This document shows positions 1 through 8,511 of a DNA stretch of 64,000 nt, piece after piece; position 1 is the stretch's first letter, and the number at the start of each line of letters is the position of its first letter. The translations under genes were made by a program, and so were the position numbers. Origin of the DNA: Pseudaeromonas sharmana (lineage in GTDB: Bacteria; Pseudomonadota; Gammaproteobacteria; Enterobacterales; Aeromonadaceae); assembly GCF_042649925.1 (NCBI RefSeq), contig NZ_JBHSAF010000003.1:1-64000 (forward strand), written 5' to 3'. A model generated the notes under the pieces. The model was not told the origin of the DNA and did no database searches. It saw only the letters and a list, made by a program, of their open reading frames with translations.

Positions 1-60
1 AACGCTGTAGCGCCGATGGTAGTGTGGCATTCGCCATGCGAGAGTAGGACACTGCCAGGC
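1..60 (+). rRNA. rrf: 5S rRNA, 3' end (partial)
   Basis: The first 60 bases read as the last part of a bacterial 5S rRNA: the GTAGCGCCGATGGTAGTGTGG segment followed by GAGAGTAGGACACTGCCAGGCT. The 5' part lies outside the window. It is followed 50 bases later by a tRNA-Asp, a common distal tRNA of gammaproteobacterial rrn operons. Confidence 0.88.
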
Positions 61-110
61 TCCCAATAAGCGCGGGATGACAAGTCATCTCAAGGCGCGA
101 CGAGAAACGC

Positions 111-187
111 GGAGCGGTAGTTCAGTTGGTTAGAATACCTGCCTGTCACGCAGGGGGTCGCGGGTTCGAGTCCCGTCCGTTCCGCCA
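111..187 (+). tRNA. tRNA-Asp (GTC)
   Basis: A 77-base cloverleaf beginning GGAGCGGTAG and ending in an encoded CCA. The anticodon loop CTGTCAC gives anticodon GTC (Asp). The T-arm reads GCGGGTTCGAGTCCCGTC. It lies at the distal end of an rRNA operon and is followed by a strong terminator. Confidence 0.97.
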
Positions 188-197
188 CTACACAGCA

Positions 198-225
198 AAG
201 CCCAGACGGAAGTCTGGGCTTTTTG
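198..225 (+). terminator. Terminator of the rrn/tRNA-Asp transcript
   Basis: Perfect stem AAGCCCAGAC / GTCTGGGCTT with a four-base loop, followed by a T run, 10 bases after the tRNA CCA end. Confidence 0.9.
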
Positions 226-314
226 CTTTGCGTTGTCCACAGAATCGGCTGGGGATGGTATTGCCTTACAGGCTCTGATGCTAGACTGGCATCAGGTTTG
301 CGGAGAGTGGCGGC

Positions 315-1385
315 ATGATATTGACCCTAGAGCAGCAGATGCAACATCTGCAGCATGTATCTCGTTCGTTTGCATTAACCATTCCTCTGTTGCCGCCGCT
401 GTTGGCAGATTGGGTTGGTCATGCCTATCTGCTGTGCCGTATAGTCGATACCCTAGAGGATGATCCGGCTCTAAACCCCAATCACAAATGCCTTCTGATA
501 CATCAATTCCTGCAGTTTTTAGCCTCAGATAACGACGATGCTAGCCTGTGGGCGCATGGGTTAACCTCGCAGCTACATCCAGCCACCCGCCCGGCCGAGC
601 TTAGTCTACTTGCAGATATTCCGGCTGTTCTGGCGCGTTATCGGACCTACCCTGACAATGTGCGGAATATATTGTTGCGCGGCGTGCGCATTATGGGGGC
701 CGGAATGGTGGCGCAGCAGCATCAACAGACTAATCCGGATCAATTGGCGCTGGATCGTTACTGTTATGCAGTAGCGGGTGTCGTTGGTGAATTACTGACG
801 GATCTGTTTTGTGTCTATGTTCCAACGTTGCTTCCGTTGCGAGATCGGCTCCTTGAGTTGTCTGTCTCTTTTGGTGAAGGTTTGCAGTTAACCAATATTC
901 TTAAGGATTTGCACGAGGATGCTTCCCGAGGGGTCTGCTGGTTACCATTGAGTTGTCTGACTCAACAAGGTCTGACGGTTGAAAACCTGTCCTCTGCCGC
1001 TCTGGAACGGCAGTCAGCTGTACTGTGTCAGCAATTGGCATTGGCCCATGGCCACTTGCAGGATGCGCTGCAGTTTTGCTTACTGTTGCCACGACGCGAG
1101 CAAGGTATGCGACAGTTTTGTCTGATTGCTATTGCGATGGCGTTTGCTACGTTGCAGCGTATTCATGCGCAACCGGACTTTCGCGCTGCATCTGAAGTCA
1201 AAATCACTCGTCGGCAGGTGCGACGTATCGTACTGGCGTGTCGGTTACTGGGTTACTCAAATACTTTGTTGCGACGGTATTTTTCACGTTGGCAAATGAA
1301 GTTACCGCTCCAACAGCGTGATCCGGCAACATTGTGGCATGAGGTCTCTCATTGGCAAAATGAGGAGACAGATCCTTGCAGATGA
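315..1385 (+). CDS. Squalene/phytoene synthase family protein
   Basis: 356 aa, head-to-head (trans) prenyl diphosphate synthase family. Both aspartate-rich Mg-diphosphate motifs are present: DTLEDD at residues 45-50 and the second motif at residues 198-202 (D-LHE-D). The family condenses two farnesyl or geranylgeranyl diphosphates to squalene or phytoene. The DTLEDD form is closer to squalene synthases, but the product cannot be decided from sequence. No desaturase, cyclase or hopanoid gene lies nearby, so the pathway partner is elsewhere or absent. Its stop overlaps the ATG of the downstream diguanylate cyclase (ATGA), so the two are probably translationally coupled. Confidence 0.87.
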   Translation: MILTLEQQMQHLQHVSRSFALTIPLLPPLLADWVGHAYLLCRIVDTLEDDPALNPNHKCLLIHQFLQFLASDNDDASLWAHGLTSQLHPATRPAELSLLADIPAVLARYRTYPDNVRNILLRGVRIMGAGMVAQQHQQTNPDQLALDRYCYAVAGVVGELLTDLFCVYVPTLLPLRDRLLELSVSFGEGLQLTNILKDLHEDASRGVCWLPLSCLTQQGLTVENLSSAALERQSAVLCQQLALAHGHLQDALQFCLLLPRREQGMRQFCLIAIAMAFATLQRIHAQPDFRAASEVKITRRQVRRIVLACRLLGYSNTLLRRYFSRWQMKLPLQQRDPATLWHEVSHWQNEETDPCR

Positions 1386-2524
1386 TTGGCTATCCGCGAA
1401 TTCAGCTCAAGGTGCGTCGCGCCCAGATTTCGTATCTGTATGCCAACGGCAGCTATTCCATGCCGGCTCTGTTCCTGATCACCCTATTGGCTATCTGGAC
1501 CTCGGGTCCTTACGTGTTAAGTCCTCTGTGGCATGCCTGGTTAGTCAGCAGTGTGATTATCCTCGCCGGACGGACTACTCATCTATGGTGGCGGCGCACA
1601 CGTCGCTCAACCTCGATCCGTCGACTGGAGTACGAGTACTTTATTGGCTCTACTTGTAGCGCGATTGTTTGGTGTATGGGGCTGATCTTCTTCATGAGCC
1701 GGTTACCAGATATAGAGCGTATGTTGATGTTACTGCTTTCCTGCATGTATATCTCGGCATCTGGTGTGTTATTGCTCAATAGTGCCCGTTGCTTTTACGC
1801 TACCGTGGTGCCAATTGCTGCAGTCATTTTGCTTGAACTATCAACTGAGCTTTCACCAAGCCGTAATCTATTGATAGCAGTGGTGCTTTTTTGTCTGCTG
1901 TTTGCGTCACTGGCGCGACGGCATGTCCTGCACTGGCAATTGGCAGATCTGGCGGATCGTTATGCCCATGCCGCTATGGCCCGCAAGCTCAAGCGTACAA
2001 CCGAGACCTTGCGCATTGCCTCTCAATCGGACGGACTTACGGAACTGGCGAACCGTGGGCATTTTGATCAGCAGTTACGTACGTATTGGCGCCGTTGTTC
2101 GCGAGCTGTATCACCCTTGTCCTTACTATTGATTGATGTTGACCATTTCAAGCAGTTCAACGACAAGTACGGTCATCAGGCCGGGGATGAATGTCTGCGA
2201 CGTGTCGGGGCCCTGATTCAATCGGTGTTACGTCGAGAGGAAGATCTTGCTGCACGGTATGGTGGAGAGGAGTTTGTTGTCCTGCTGCCCTATACCGGGT
2301 TGGAGGGGGCTCGACAGATGGCGCAGCGAATTCAGCAATCCCTGCAAGCCAGTCAGATCCCTCATCTTGCGTCTACTGTAGCTAAGGTTGTTACCTGTAG
2401 TGTAGGCGTTGCTGCCGTGACTCCGGACATGAGTAATGACGCATCCGAGCTGGTTGAGCGTGCTGACGTAGCCCTGTATCGTGCTAAACGACAGGGGCGA
2501 AACCGTATTGTTATCGCCGATTAA
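1382..2524 (+). CDS. Membrane diguanylate cyclase (GGDEF)
   Basis: 380 aa if started at the ATG that overlaps the upstream stop; an in-frame TTG lies 6 bases earlier. The N-terminal half (about residues 25-200) holds several hydrophobic membrane segments. The C-terminal half is a GGDEF domain with metal-binding IDVDHFK and active-site GGEEF at about 294-298. An RxxD inhibitory site (REED) sits five residues before GGEEF, so product inhibition by c-di-GMP is expected. It should make c-di-GMP from GTP at the inner membrane. The overlap with the isoprenoid synthase gene is unusual. Confidence 0.92.
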   Translation: MIGYPRIQLKVRRAQISYLYANGSYSMPALFLITLLAIWTSGPYVLSPLWHAWLVSSVIILAGRTTHLWWRRTRRSTSIRRLEYEYFIGSTCSAIVWCMGLIFFMSRLPDIERMLMLLLSCMYISASGVLLLNSARCFYATVVPIAAVILLELSTELSPSRNLLIAVVLFCLLFASLARRHVLHWQLADLADRYAHAAMARKLKRTTETLRIASQSDGLTELANRGHFDQQLRTYWRRCSRAVSPLSLLLIDVDHFKQFNDKYGHQAGDECLRRVGALIQSVLRREEDLAARYGGEEFVVLLPYTGLEGARQMAQRIQQSLQASQIPHLASTVAKVVTCSVGVAAVTPDMSNDASELVERADVALYRAKRQGRNRIVIAD

Positions 2525-2539
2525 TATTGGAGTATTCCT

Positions 2540-2809
2540 ATGCAGTGTCATCGTATCGAAGAATTAATGGAGCTGTTGCAGCAAGAATGGCTGGCAGATC
2601 AGGATTTGAGTTTAATGGCTTTTCTGGACAAGATTGCCAACGAGGCCGGTTTTTCACAGCCATTGAGAGAGCTCAGTGATGATGTCTTGATCTATCAACT
2701 GAAAATGCGCAGCAAAGGCAGCCAAGAGATGATCCCGGGTCTAGCTAAAGATTGTGTGCCTGATTTTAAGGAAGCACTGCTACGTGCTCGTGGCATTATC
2801 AAAGACTAA
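2540..2809 (+). CDS. yihD: YihD family protein (DUF1040)
   Basis: 89 aa, the length and sequence style of E. coli YihD (MKCHRINELIELL-like start, here MQCHRIEELMELL). It is a small cytoplasmic protein without an established biochemical role. It lies directly upstream of srkA and dsbA, the same order as in enterobacteria. Confidence 0.9.
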   Translation: MQCHRIEELMELLQQEWLADQDLSLMAFLDKIANEAGFSQPLRELSDDVLIYQLKMRSKGSQEMIPGLAKDCVPDFKEALLRARGIIKD

Positions 2810-2837
2810 GTACCACTCCATGGCGAGAGGGCCGAGC

Positions 2838-3818
2838 ATGAGTGCATTTCATTTTGATACCCTGATGCCGGAGTTGATACTGGATGCGCTGGCATCGGTT
2901 GGTTTGTATCTGGATTCGGGTTTAACGGCGCTCAATAGCTATGAGAACCGTGTTTATCAATTTCGCATCGAAAATGGTCAGCGCTATATCGCCAAGTTCT
3001 ATCGCCCCGAACGCTGGACCGTTGCACAGTTGCGTGAAGAACATGGATTGGCATTTCATCTCGCGGCATCTGAGGTCTCGGTGGTGGTGCCAGAGGTGAT
3101 TCAGGGGCGATCGCTACATGAATTTGCAGGCTATGCGTTTGCGGTTTGGCCCAGTATGGGTGGGCGGCATATTGAGCCCGATAATCTCGACCAGCTTGAG
3201 GCCGTTGGTCACCAGTTGGGGCTCTGGCATGCCAGTGTTTCAGGGTATGCACTGCCTGCTCGGGGGCATTTTTCTCATGCGCTGTGGGTATTGAGTCCAA
3301 TTGAGGTATTGGTGCGCAATCCTCGCTGGCCTGTGGCGATGCAAACTGAGTTTGCGCATCTTCTGGCTGAGCTGGCCCAACTTCTCAAAGGCCCATTGTC
3401 TCAGGCTTGGCCACAGCTGGCGCTGCATGGGGATTGCCATCTTGGCAATATCCTGTGGCGCGATGGTCCCTTGCTGGTTGATCTTGATGATTGTCGCATG
3501 GGGCCTGCAATGCAGGATATGTGGATGTTGTTATCTGGAGATGAAGCTGAACAGCGACTGCAACTGGATGCACTGATCACCGGCTATGAAGAGTTCATGG
3601 CTTTTGACCGTCGGCAGTTGGCGTTGCTAGAACCATTACGCACGGCGCGAATGCTGTCCCAGCTTGGCTGGATTAGTCAGCGTTGGAACGATCCAGCCTT
3701 CCCGCTGGCTTTTCCCTGGTTTGCGACCGAGGCGTTTTGGGTCGATCAATATCGATTACTGACAGAACAACGCGACCGCCTGAAAGCCCCACCGATTTCA
3801 TTGACGAGTTATCACTGA
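2838..3818 (+). CDS. srkA: Stress response kinase A (YihE/RdoA)
   Basis: 326 aa from the ATG at 2838; an in-frame upstream start would overlap yihD and is less likely. It is a member of the aminoglycoside-phosphotransferase/choline-kinase fold. The catalytic HGDCHLGNI loop is visible at about residues 197-205, followed by the metal-binding LVDLDDC segment. In E. coli this Ser/Thr kinase counters stress-induced death and is Cpx-regulated together with dsbA. It ends 65 bases before dsbA, so co-transcription is likely. Confidence 0.93.
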   Translation: MSAFHFDTLMPELILDALASVGLYLDSGLTALNSYENRVYQFRIENGQRYIAKFYRPERWTVAQLREEHGLAFHLAASEVSVVVPEVIQGRSLHEFAGYAFAVWPSMGGRHIEPDNLDQLEAVGHQLGLWHASVSGYALPARGHFSHALWVLSPIEVLVRNPRWPVAMQTEFAHLLAELAQLLKGPLSQAWPQLALHGDCHLGNILWRDGPLLVDLDDCRMGPAMQDMWMLLSGDEAEQRLQLDALITGYEEFMAFDRRQLALLEPLRTARMLSQLGWISQRWNDPAFPLAFPWFATEAFWVDQYRLLTEQRDRLKAPPISLTSYH

Positions 3819-3883
3819 CTGAATAGTCTGTGCTGCGGAGCTGACCATTCCGGTTGGCAAACTAAGAATTAACAGGAAAAGCA

Positions 3884-4492
3884 ATGAAGAAAATCATGAT
3901 GTTGCTGGCTGGTCTGCTAATGACTTCGCTGGTGCAGGCCGCTCCTCTATTCAAAGAAGGGGTGCATTATCAAGTCGTGAGGGAAGCGGCAACGGCCAAG
4001 CCAGAGGTGATGGAGTTCTTCTCATATTATTGCCCTCATTGTTACCACTTTGAACCCATTATCGCGGAAGTGAAAAAGAATCTCCCTGAGGGTGTTGAGT
4101 TCAAGCGAAACCCTGTTCAGTTTTTGGGGGGCAAGATGGGTCCGGAAATGCAGCGTGCATTCGCTGTTGCCAGACTGCTGGGAGTCGAAGAGAAATTTAG
4201 CCCGGTGGCCTTCAAGACCATCCAGGTTGATCGCAACATGCCGCAAAGTCGTGATGACGTGCAGGCGATGTTTGTTACGGCAGGCATTCCCGCTGCTGAT
4301 TATACCGGCACGGTCGACAGCTTTGCTGTCACTGGTGAGGTGGCCCAATTTGATCGTAATACCGCAACGATGCAAATTCAGGGCGTTCCGGCCACCGTCA
4401 TCAATGGCCGCTATCTGATTAAGTCTGAATCGCTGAAAAGCGCAGAAGAGTATCAAGAGTTGATAAAATTCCTGCTGGCGAAAAAAGACTAA
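3884..4492 (+). CDS. dsbA: Thiol:disulfide interchange protein DsbA
   Basis: 202 aa periplasmic oxidase that introduces disulfides into exported proteins. It has an N-terminal signal peptide (MKKIMMLLAGLLMTSLVQA, cleavage after VQA), the CPHC active site at about residues 50-53 and the cis-proline loop GVPATVING near residue 167. A good ribosome site (AACAGGAAAAGC) precedes the ATG. It is followed by a terminator. Confidence 0.97.
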   Translation: MKKIMMLLAGLLMTSLVQAAPLFKEGVHYQVVREAATAKPEVMEFFSYYCPHCYHFEPIIAEVKKNLPEGVEFKRNPVQFLGGKMGPEMQRAFAVARLLGVEEKFSPVAFKTIQVDRNMPQSRDDVQAMFVTAGIPAADYTGTVDSFAVTGEVAQFDRNTATMQIQGVPATVINGRYLIKSESLKSAEEYQELIKFLLAKKD

Positions 4493-4510
4493 GCAAGCGG
4501 AGTTGATAAG

Positions 4511-4532
4511 AGGGAGCCTGGCTCCCTTTTTT
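4511..4532 (+). terminator. Terminator after dsbA
   Basis: GGGAGC-CTG-GCTCCC stem followed by TTTTTT, 19 bases after the dsbA stop. Confidence 0.88.
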
Positions 4533-4672
4533 ATTTTGTCTGACAAGGTGTGTTGTGGACATATAACTCGCTGTTGTGGCCTGTGTGATGTTTGCCAGAC
4601 AGCCTTGAGTTCGCTGCGTATCCATCACTTCAGGCCTGCTAGGTTTCTTGGTCATAAAGGAGTCATAGCCCC

Positions 4673-5161
4673 ATGAGCATGTTGCCATGTACCCCGATTC
4701 TGGTCAGTGCTTGCCTGCTGGGGCAGCCGGTGCGCTACGACGGCAGGGCGCAGGCCATACACAGTAGTGTCTTGTTGCGCTGGCAAGAGCAGGGGCGCGT
4801 GTTCAGCTATTGCCCTGAAGTGGCAGGCGGATTGCCAGTGCCGCGACCTGCCGCGGAGCTCCAGGCCAATGGCCAGATTCTGACCCGCAGCGGGGAAGAT
4901 GTCACCGACGCTTTCAGGCGAGGGGCCGCTCAGGCATTGACCTTGTGTCTACAGCACGGCATTCGCTTGGCCCTGCTAAAAGCGCGCAGCCCATCCTGTG
5001 GCAATCACCAAATCTATGATGGCCGGTTCCGTGGACAGCTGATCGCTGGTGAAGGCGTAACAGCAGCCCTGCTTCGCCGTCACGGCATATCTGTCTATTC
5101 GGAATTCGAATTATCTGAGCTCGAGGCACAGTTGGCCCGGTTTGATGCGGCGCTTGGTTGA
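4673..5161 (+). CDS. DUF523 domain protein
   Basis: 162 aa. It has the DUF523 signature: the LVSACLLGQPVRYDG start, then CPEVAGGLPVPRPAAE, and LKARSPSCG with the conserved cysteine. The family has no proven reaction; the conserved cysteines suggest a metal or thiol function. AAAGGAG lies 10 bases before the ATG. Its 3' end overlaps the 3' end of the convergent acyltransferase gene by 67 bases. Confidence 0.9.
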   Translation: MSMLPCTPILVSACLLGQPVRYDGRAQAIHSSVLLRWQEQGRVFSYCPEVAGGLPVPRPAAELQANGQILTRSGEDVTDAFRRGAAQALTLCLQHGIRLALLKARSPSCGNHQIYDGRFRGQLIAGEGVTAALLRRHGISVYSEFELSELEAQLARFDAALG

Positions 5162-6057
5162 GCCTCTTGTTCTTTCATCTGCACCAGGTGAGCATCCTTT
5201 TGTTGCCATACGTCGTTCAGCCAAAGCTGGAACTGACGTTTGAATTGCTTGTCATTGACATAGTCACCTCGCAGGTCGGGCGTAATCGCAATTTCGTCGA
5301 TTCGAACTCGAATGCGACTTATCCGGCCGCATAGTAGATCTCGAAATGGATGTCCCGAACAGTCTGGATAATCCAGCGTGACATTAACAATTTTCTCAAA
5401 TTGTTCGCCTAAACCAGCCAGTGCCAACGATAGACCTGCGGCCTTGGGGGGCATCAGGTATTGGAACGTGGATCGACTCTGACGGGCTTTTTGTGGGGTG
5501 AACCGGGTGCCTTCAACAAAATTGATAACGGTGGTGGGCAGATGGGCAAATTTGGCACAAGCAGCGCGGGTAGTTTCAACATCCTTGCCCCTGCGCTCCG
5601 GGTGTTTGAGCAGATATTCACGGCTATAGCGTCGCATGAAAGGCATGTCCAGTCCCCAACAGGCGAGGCCCACAAAGGGCACGTAGAGCAATTCGTATTT
5701 CAGAAAGAACTTCGGTGCCGGTAGCCTGGCGCGGAACAGATCACCCAGAATAACGATATCGGTCCAACTCAGATGATTGCAGATAATCAGGTGCCAGCCA
5801 TCGGGATTGAGGTGACTGTTATCGACAATGTCCCATTCCATCCGATTTGCCAAACGCATCACCATGGCATTGCCGAGCAACCAGCCTTGCATAAACCGGT
5901 TGTTCAGCCGGCTGCACGCCAGGCGCCAGGCTTGCAGTGGCAGTAACAGTTTCACCAGTGAAAACACTGTGATCAGCAAAGACCAGAATGCAAGATTGAA
6001 GATGGTTAACGTGATGCTCAGTATGACAATCAGGGGGCAGGGCAAGAATGACAGCAT
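5095..6057 (-). CDS. Lysophospholipid acyltransferase family protein (YihG-like)
   Basis: 320 aa. It has an N-terminal membrane helix (about residues 5-40) and the PlsC/LPLAT catalytic H-x4-D box as NHLSWTDI near residue 93, then the substrate motif NFVEGTRFT. It resembles E. coli YihG, an inner-membrane enzyme that acylates lysophosphatidic acid or related lysophospholipids. A second paralogue lies immediately upstream in the same direction (18 bases apart), so the two are likely an operon. The C-terminus has a polar Ser/Asn-rich extension that runs over the end of the opposite gene. Confidence 0.88.
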   Translation of the reverse strand: MLSFLPCPLIVILSITLTIFNLAFWSLLITVFSLVKLLLPLQAWRLACSRLNNRFMQGWLLGNAMVMRLANRMEWDIVDNSHLNPDGWHLIICNHLSWTDIVILGDLFRARLPAPKFFLKYELLYVPFVGLACWGLDMPFMRRYSREYLLKHPERRGKDVETTRAACAKFAHLPTTVINFVEGTRFTPQKARQSRSTFQYLMPPKAAGLSLALAGLGEQFEKIVNVTLDYPDCSGHPFRDLLCGRISRIRVRIDEIAITPDLRGDYVNDKQFKRQFQLWLNDVWQQKDAHLVQMKEQEAQPSAASNRANCASSSDNSNSE

Positions 6058-6074
6058 ATCGTATTAGTTGCTTG

Positions 6075-6971
6075 TTATGACGTATCCCGGGTCAACCACT
6101 CATCCAGCTGACGATCCTTGGCTTGCCAACGATCGTTCAGCCACTGCTGGAAACCATGCTGGAATGACGCATTGTTAAAATAATCACCCTTCAACTGCTC
6201 ATTGATGGGGAGTTGCTCAATTTTCACGTGGATTTCTCGCACCTTACCGCAGATGAAATCCCAAAATGTGGGTACGCCTTTCGGATAACAGATGGTTACG
6301 TCCAACAGATGATGCAGGTGATCGCGCATGGCACCCAGCGTGAATGCCAATCCGCCGGCGCGTGGTTTCAACAAGTGCCGAAACGGTGACTGCTGATGCC
6401 GTTGCTTGTGGTCACTGAAGCGCGTGCCCTCAACGAAGTTCATTATGCTGACCGGTATCTGTCGATACTTCTCACAGGCGCGACGGGTCGTCTCGATATC
6501 CTTCCCTCGTAGATGAGGGTGCTTTTGCAGGAATCGTGTTGAATAACGGCGCATGAATGGAAAATCCAGCGCCCACCACGCAATGCCGAGAAACGGCACC
6601 CATATCAGCTCTTTTTTGAGGAAAAATTTCAAAAAAGGAATTCGTCGGTGGAAAACGCGTTGCAACACCAGAATATCAACCCACGACTGGTGATTCGCGA
6701 TCACCATATACCATTCTTTTTTTGACAAATTGTCCACTCCGACCACATTCAGACGGCCAAGGCGCAAAAGTCGTTGGATTAGGTTGTTGTTACCGATCCA
6801 GCCGTTAGCACAGCCATTTAGCAGTTGGTTACACCGTCGACGACATGCATGAATGGGCAGCAGCTTCACGCACGAGAGCAGCAGAATCGGCAAGAACCAG
6901 AACAGTGTATTCACCAAGATCAGCAATAGGCTGCAGCATCCCCGCACACATGGGATCAGTAAGGTCAACAT
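6075..6971 (-). CDS. Lysophospholipid acyltransferase family protein (YihG-like), paralogue
   Basis: 298 aa. It has a hydrophobic N-terminus, catalytic NHQSWVDI (H-x4-D) near residue 92, then NFVEGTRFS and a conserved KPRAGGLAF segment. It shares these blocks and the C-terminal layout with the downstream gene at 5095-6057, so the pair looks like a tandem duplication that has diverged. Either copy could be the yihG orthologue; sequence alone does not decide. Confidence 0.88.
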   Translation of the reverse strand: MLTLLIPCVRGCCSLLLILVNTLFWFLPILLLSCVKLLPIHACRRRCNQLLNGCANGWIGNNNLIQRLLRLGRLNVVGVDNLSKKEWYMVIANHQSWVDILVLQRVFHRRIPFLKFFLKKELIWVPFLGIAWWALDFPFMRRYSTRFLQKHPHLRGKDIETTRRACEKYRQIPVSIMNFVEGTRFSDHKQRHQQSPFRHLLKPRAGGLAFTLGAMRDHLHHLLDVTICYPKGVPTFWDFICGKVREIHVKIEQLPINEQLKGDYFNNASFQHGFQQWLNDRWQAKDRQLDEWLTRDTS

Positions 6972-7035
6972 CGGCAGACACCCGGATTGGTCAGAGCTCC
7001 GACCATGATATCAAGCGGTTTTTTCGCAAACCATA

Positions 7036-7709
7036 TTACAGTGACTGCAGGCGTTGCAGCAGGCGATCCATTGCCCGGTAATGTAACGCTTCAGCCAAGT
7101 GCTGGCGTTCAATGGTGGCCTCCCCAGCCATGTCTGCCAGCGTACGTGCGACGCGCAGGATTTTATGCCATGCCCGCAGTGACAGCGCCAACTTCTGGAT
7201 GGCTTGTTCAAGGAAGAGTGCATCAGCATCCGATAACGGGCAGTAGGTTTCGATATCGCGGCTATCGAGATGGGCATTCAGTTTGCCACAGCGTGCCAAC
7301 TGGCGTTCGCGCGTCGCGAGCACGCGCTGTGCAACATCCGCACTGCGTTCGCCACGCTCAGGCGGTTTGCTGAGTGCACCCGGGGGCAAAAGCGGGATAT
7401 CGACAGTCAAGTCAAAGCGATCGAGAAATGGACCTGAAAGCCGGCTCAGGTAGCGGAGTATCTGGTCAGGGGTTGAGCGACGGGTCTGACCGTCAACATA
7501 GCCACAGGGGCTGGGATTCATCGCTGCCACCAGCTGAAAGCGAGCGGGGAAGTCGACCTGTCGCGCCGCGCGGGAAATGGTGATTTGCCCGCTTTCCAGC
7601 GGTTCCCGCAGACAGTCGAGAACCTTGCGTTCGAATTCGGGTAATTCATCAAGAAACAACACACCATTGTGCGCCAATGAAATCTCTCCAGGTTTGGGAT
7701 GGCTGCCAC
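7036..7709 (-). pseudogene. comM: comM, 3' part (split by the transposon)
   Basis: Encodes the C-terminal ~224 residues of ComM (YifB), the MCM-like AAA+ helicase that drives branch migration in natural transformation. The in-frame sequence SHPKPGEISLAHNG followed by the Walker B segment VLFLDELPEF runs up to base 7709, where the transposon begins. Joined to the 5' part at 25099-25974 after removing the element and one target copy, it gives an uninterrupted VGGG-SHPKPGEISL reading frame. The gene is therefore disrupted but not otherwise decayed. An internal ATG (7677) could start a fragment lacking Walker A. Confidence 0.96.
7705..7709. repeat. Target-site duplication, left copy (GCCAC)
   Basis: Five bases GCCAC immediately before the TGTCATTTTT terminus; the identical GCCAC follows the other terminus at 25099-25103. 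A 5-bp duplication is the hallmark of Tn7-like transposition. Confidence 0.95.
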
Positions 7710-7736
7710 TGTCATTTTTCGAAATAAGTGAGACAG
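7710..7736 (+). repeat. Left terminal inverted repeat of the Tn7-like element
   Basis: Starts TGTCATTTTT then CGAAATAAGTGAGACAG. It pairs with the right end, which reads TGTCATTTTT then GGAAATAGATGAGACA on the minus strand. Confidence 0.92.
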
Positions 7737-7773
7737 GTCAAACAGTAGATCAATGAGTTACGGCTATTTTTAT

Positions 7774-7842
7774 CGAAATAGATGAGACGCTTTTTTGCAA
7801 ATAGCTGAGACGAGGTCTAGTTTGAGTGGAAATAGCTGCGAC
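7774..7842 (+). repeat. Internal transposase-binding repeats, left end
   Basis: Three further copies of the terminal-repeat core follow the end: CGAAATAGATGAGACGC (7774-7790), CAAATAGCTGAGACG (7798-7812) and GAAATAGCTGCGAC (7829-7842). With the copy inside the terminal repeat the left end has four sites, against two at the right. Unequal site numbers are typical of TnsB-bound Tn7-like ends. Confidence 0.85.
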
Positions 7843-7851
7843 AAGGTTTTG

Positions 7852-8511
7852 GTGCAACAAGTCCGCAAGATTGGCCCCACACGCCGAAGCGTCTCCGGCA
7901 GCTACCCATTCCGAGGCGGACAAGCCATCCAGTATGAGTCAACGCTGGAGCGCGACTTTCTCATCCGCCACGAATTCTTCCTCAATGTTCTCGAAATCAT
8001 TCCTCAGCCCGTCGAAATCCCCTTCGTTGCCGATAATGGCCGCTCCTACACCTACACCCCCGATTTCTTGATGTCACTGCGTGGGCCTCATGGCTCGACT
8101 ATCCAGCGGGTACTGGTGGAGGTGAAACCCCAGGCTCTCTGGAAAGAGAATTGGCGGCGCTGGTCGGCCAAGTGGAAAGCCGCAAGGCGGTTTGCCCAAC
8201 AGCAGGGCTGGTCGTTCCGGATATTTGACGAGTCCCGGATACGGGACCAGGTGCTGGACAACATTCGCTTCCTGGAGCGCTATAAGCGGCTCTCCGAGAG
8301 ACCCAAGCAATCAGATACCCTCATGCATGCTTTGCGGTCTGAAGGGCCTTCTACGCTGCCTGCTTTGTTTTCCTGTTGTTCGGTGGCCGAGGATGACCAT
8401 AGAGCATGGACAGTGATGGCTTGGCACCTGCTGGCCATGCGACTAATTGACTGTGATATCTCCAAGTCCCTCGATAGGACAACCATTTTCTGGGTGCCCA
8501 GCCATGAGTGA
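7852..8511 (+). CDS. tnsA: TnsA-like endonuclease (TniC type)
   Basis: About 220 aa from the GTG at 7852. A longer reading from TTG at 7795 would run through the transposase-binding repeats, so I prefer the later start. It is a PD-(D/E)XK nuclease: YTPDFLM and VLVEVKPQA supply the D and E-x-K catalytic set. In Tn7 the TnsA subunit cuts the 5' ends while TnsB cuts and joins the 3' ends, giving cut-and-paste movement. The 3' end overlaps tnsB by 8 bases. Confidence 0.92.
   Translation: MQQVRKIGPTRRSVSGSYPFRGGQAIQYESTLERDFLIRHEFFLNVLEIIPQPVEIPFVADNGRSYTYTPDFLMSLRGPHGSTIQRVLVEVKPQALWKENWRRWSAKWKAARRFAQQQGWSFRIFDESRIRDQVLDNIRFLERYKRLSERPKQSDTLMHALRSEGPSTLPALFSCCSVAEDDHRAWTVMAWHLLAMRLIDCDISKSLDRTTIFWVPSHE

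Noticed and set aside
233..463. Open frame of 76 codons before the squalene-synthase-like gene.
   Set aside because: Overlaps the synthase gene in another frame, has no family, and lies on a terminator.
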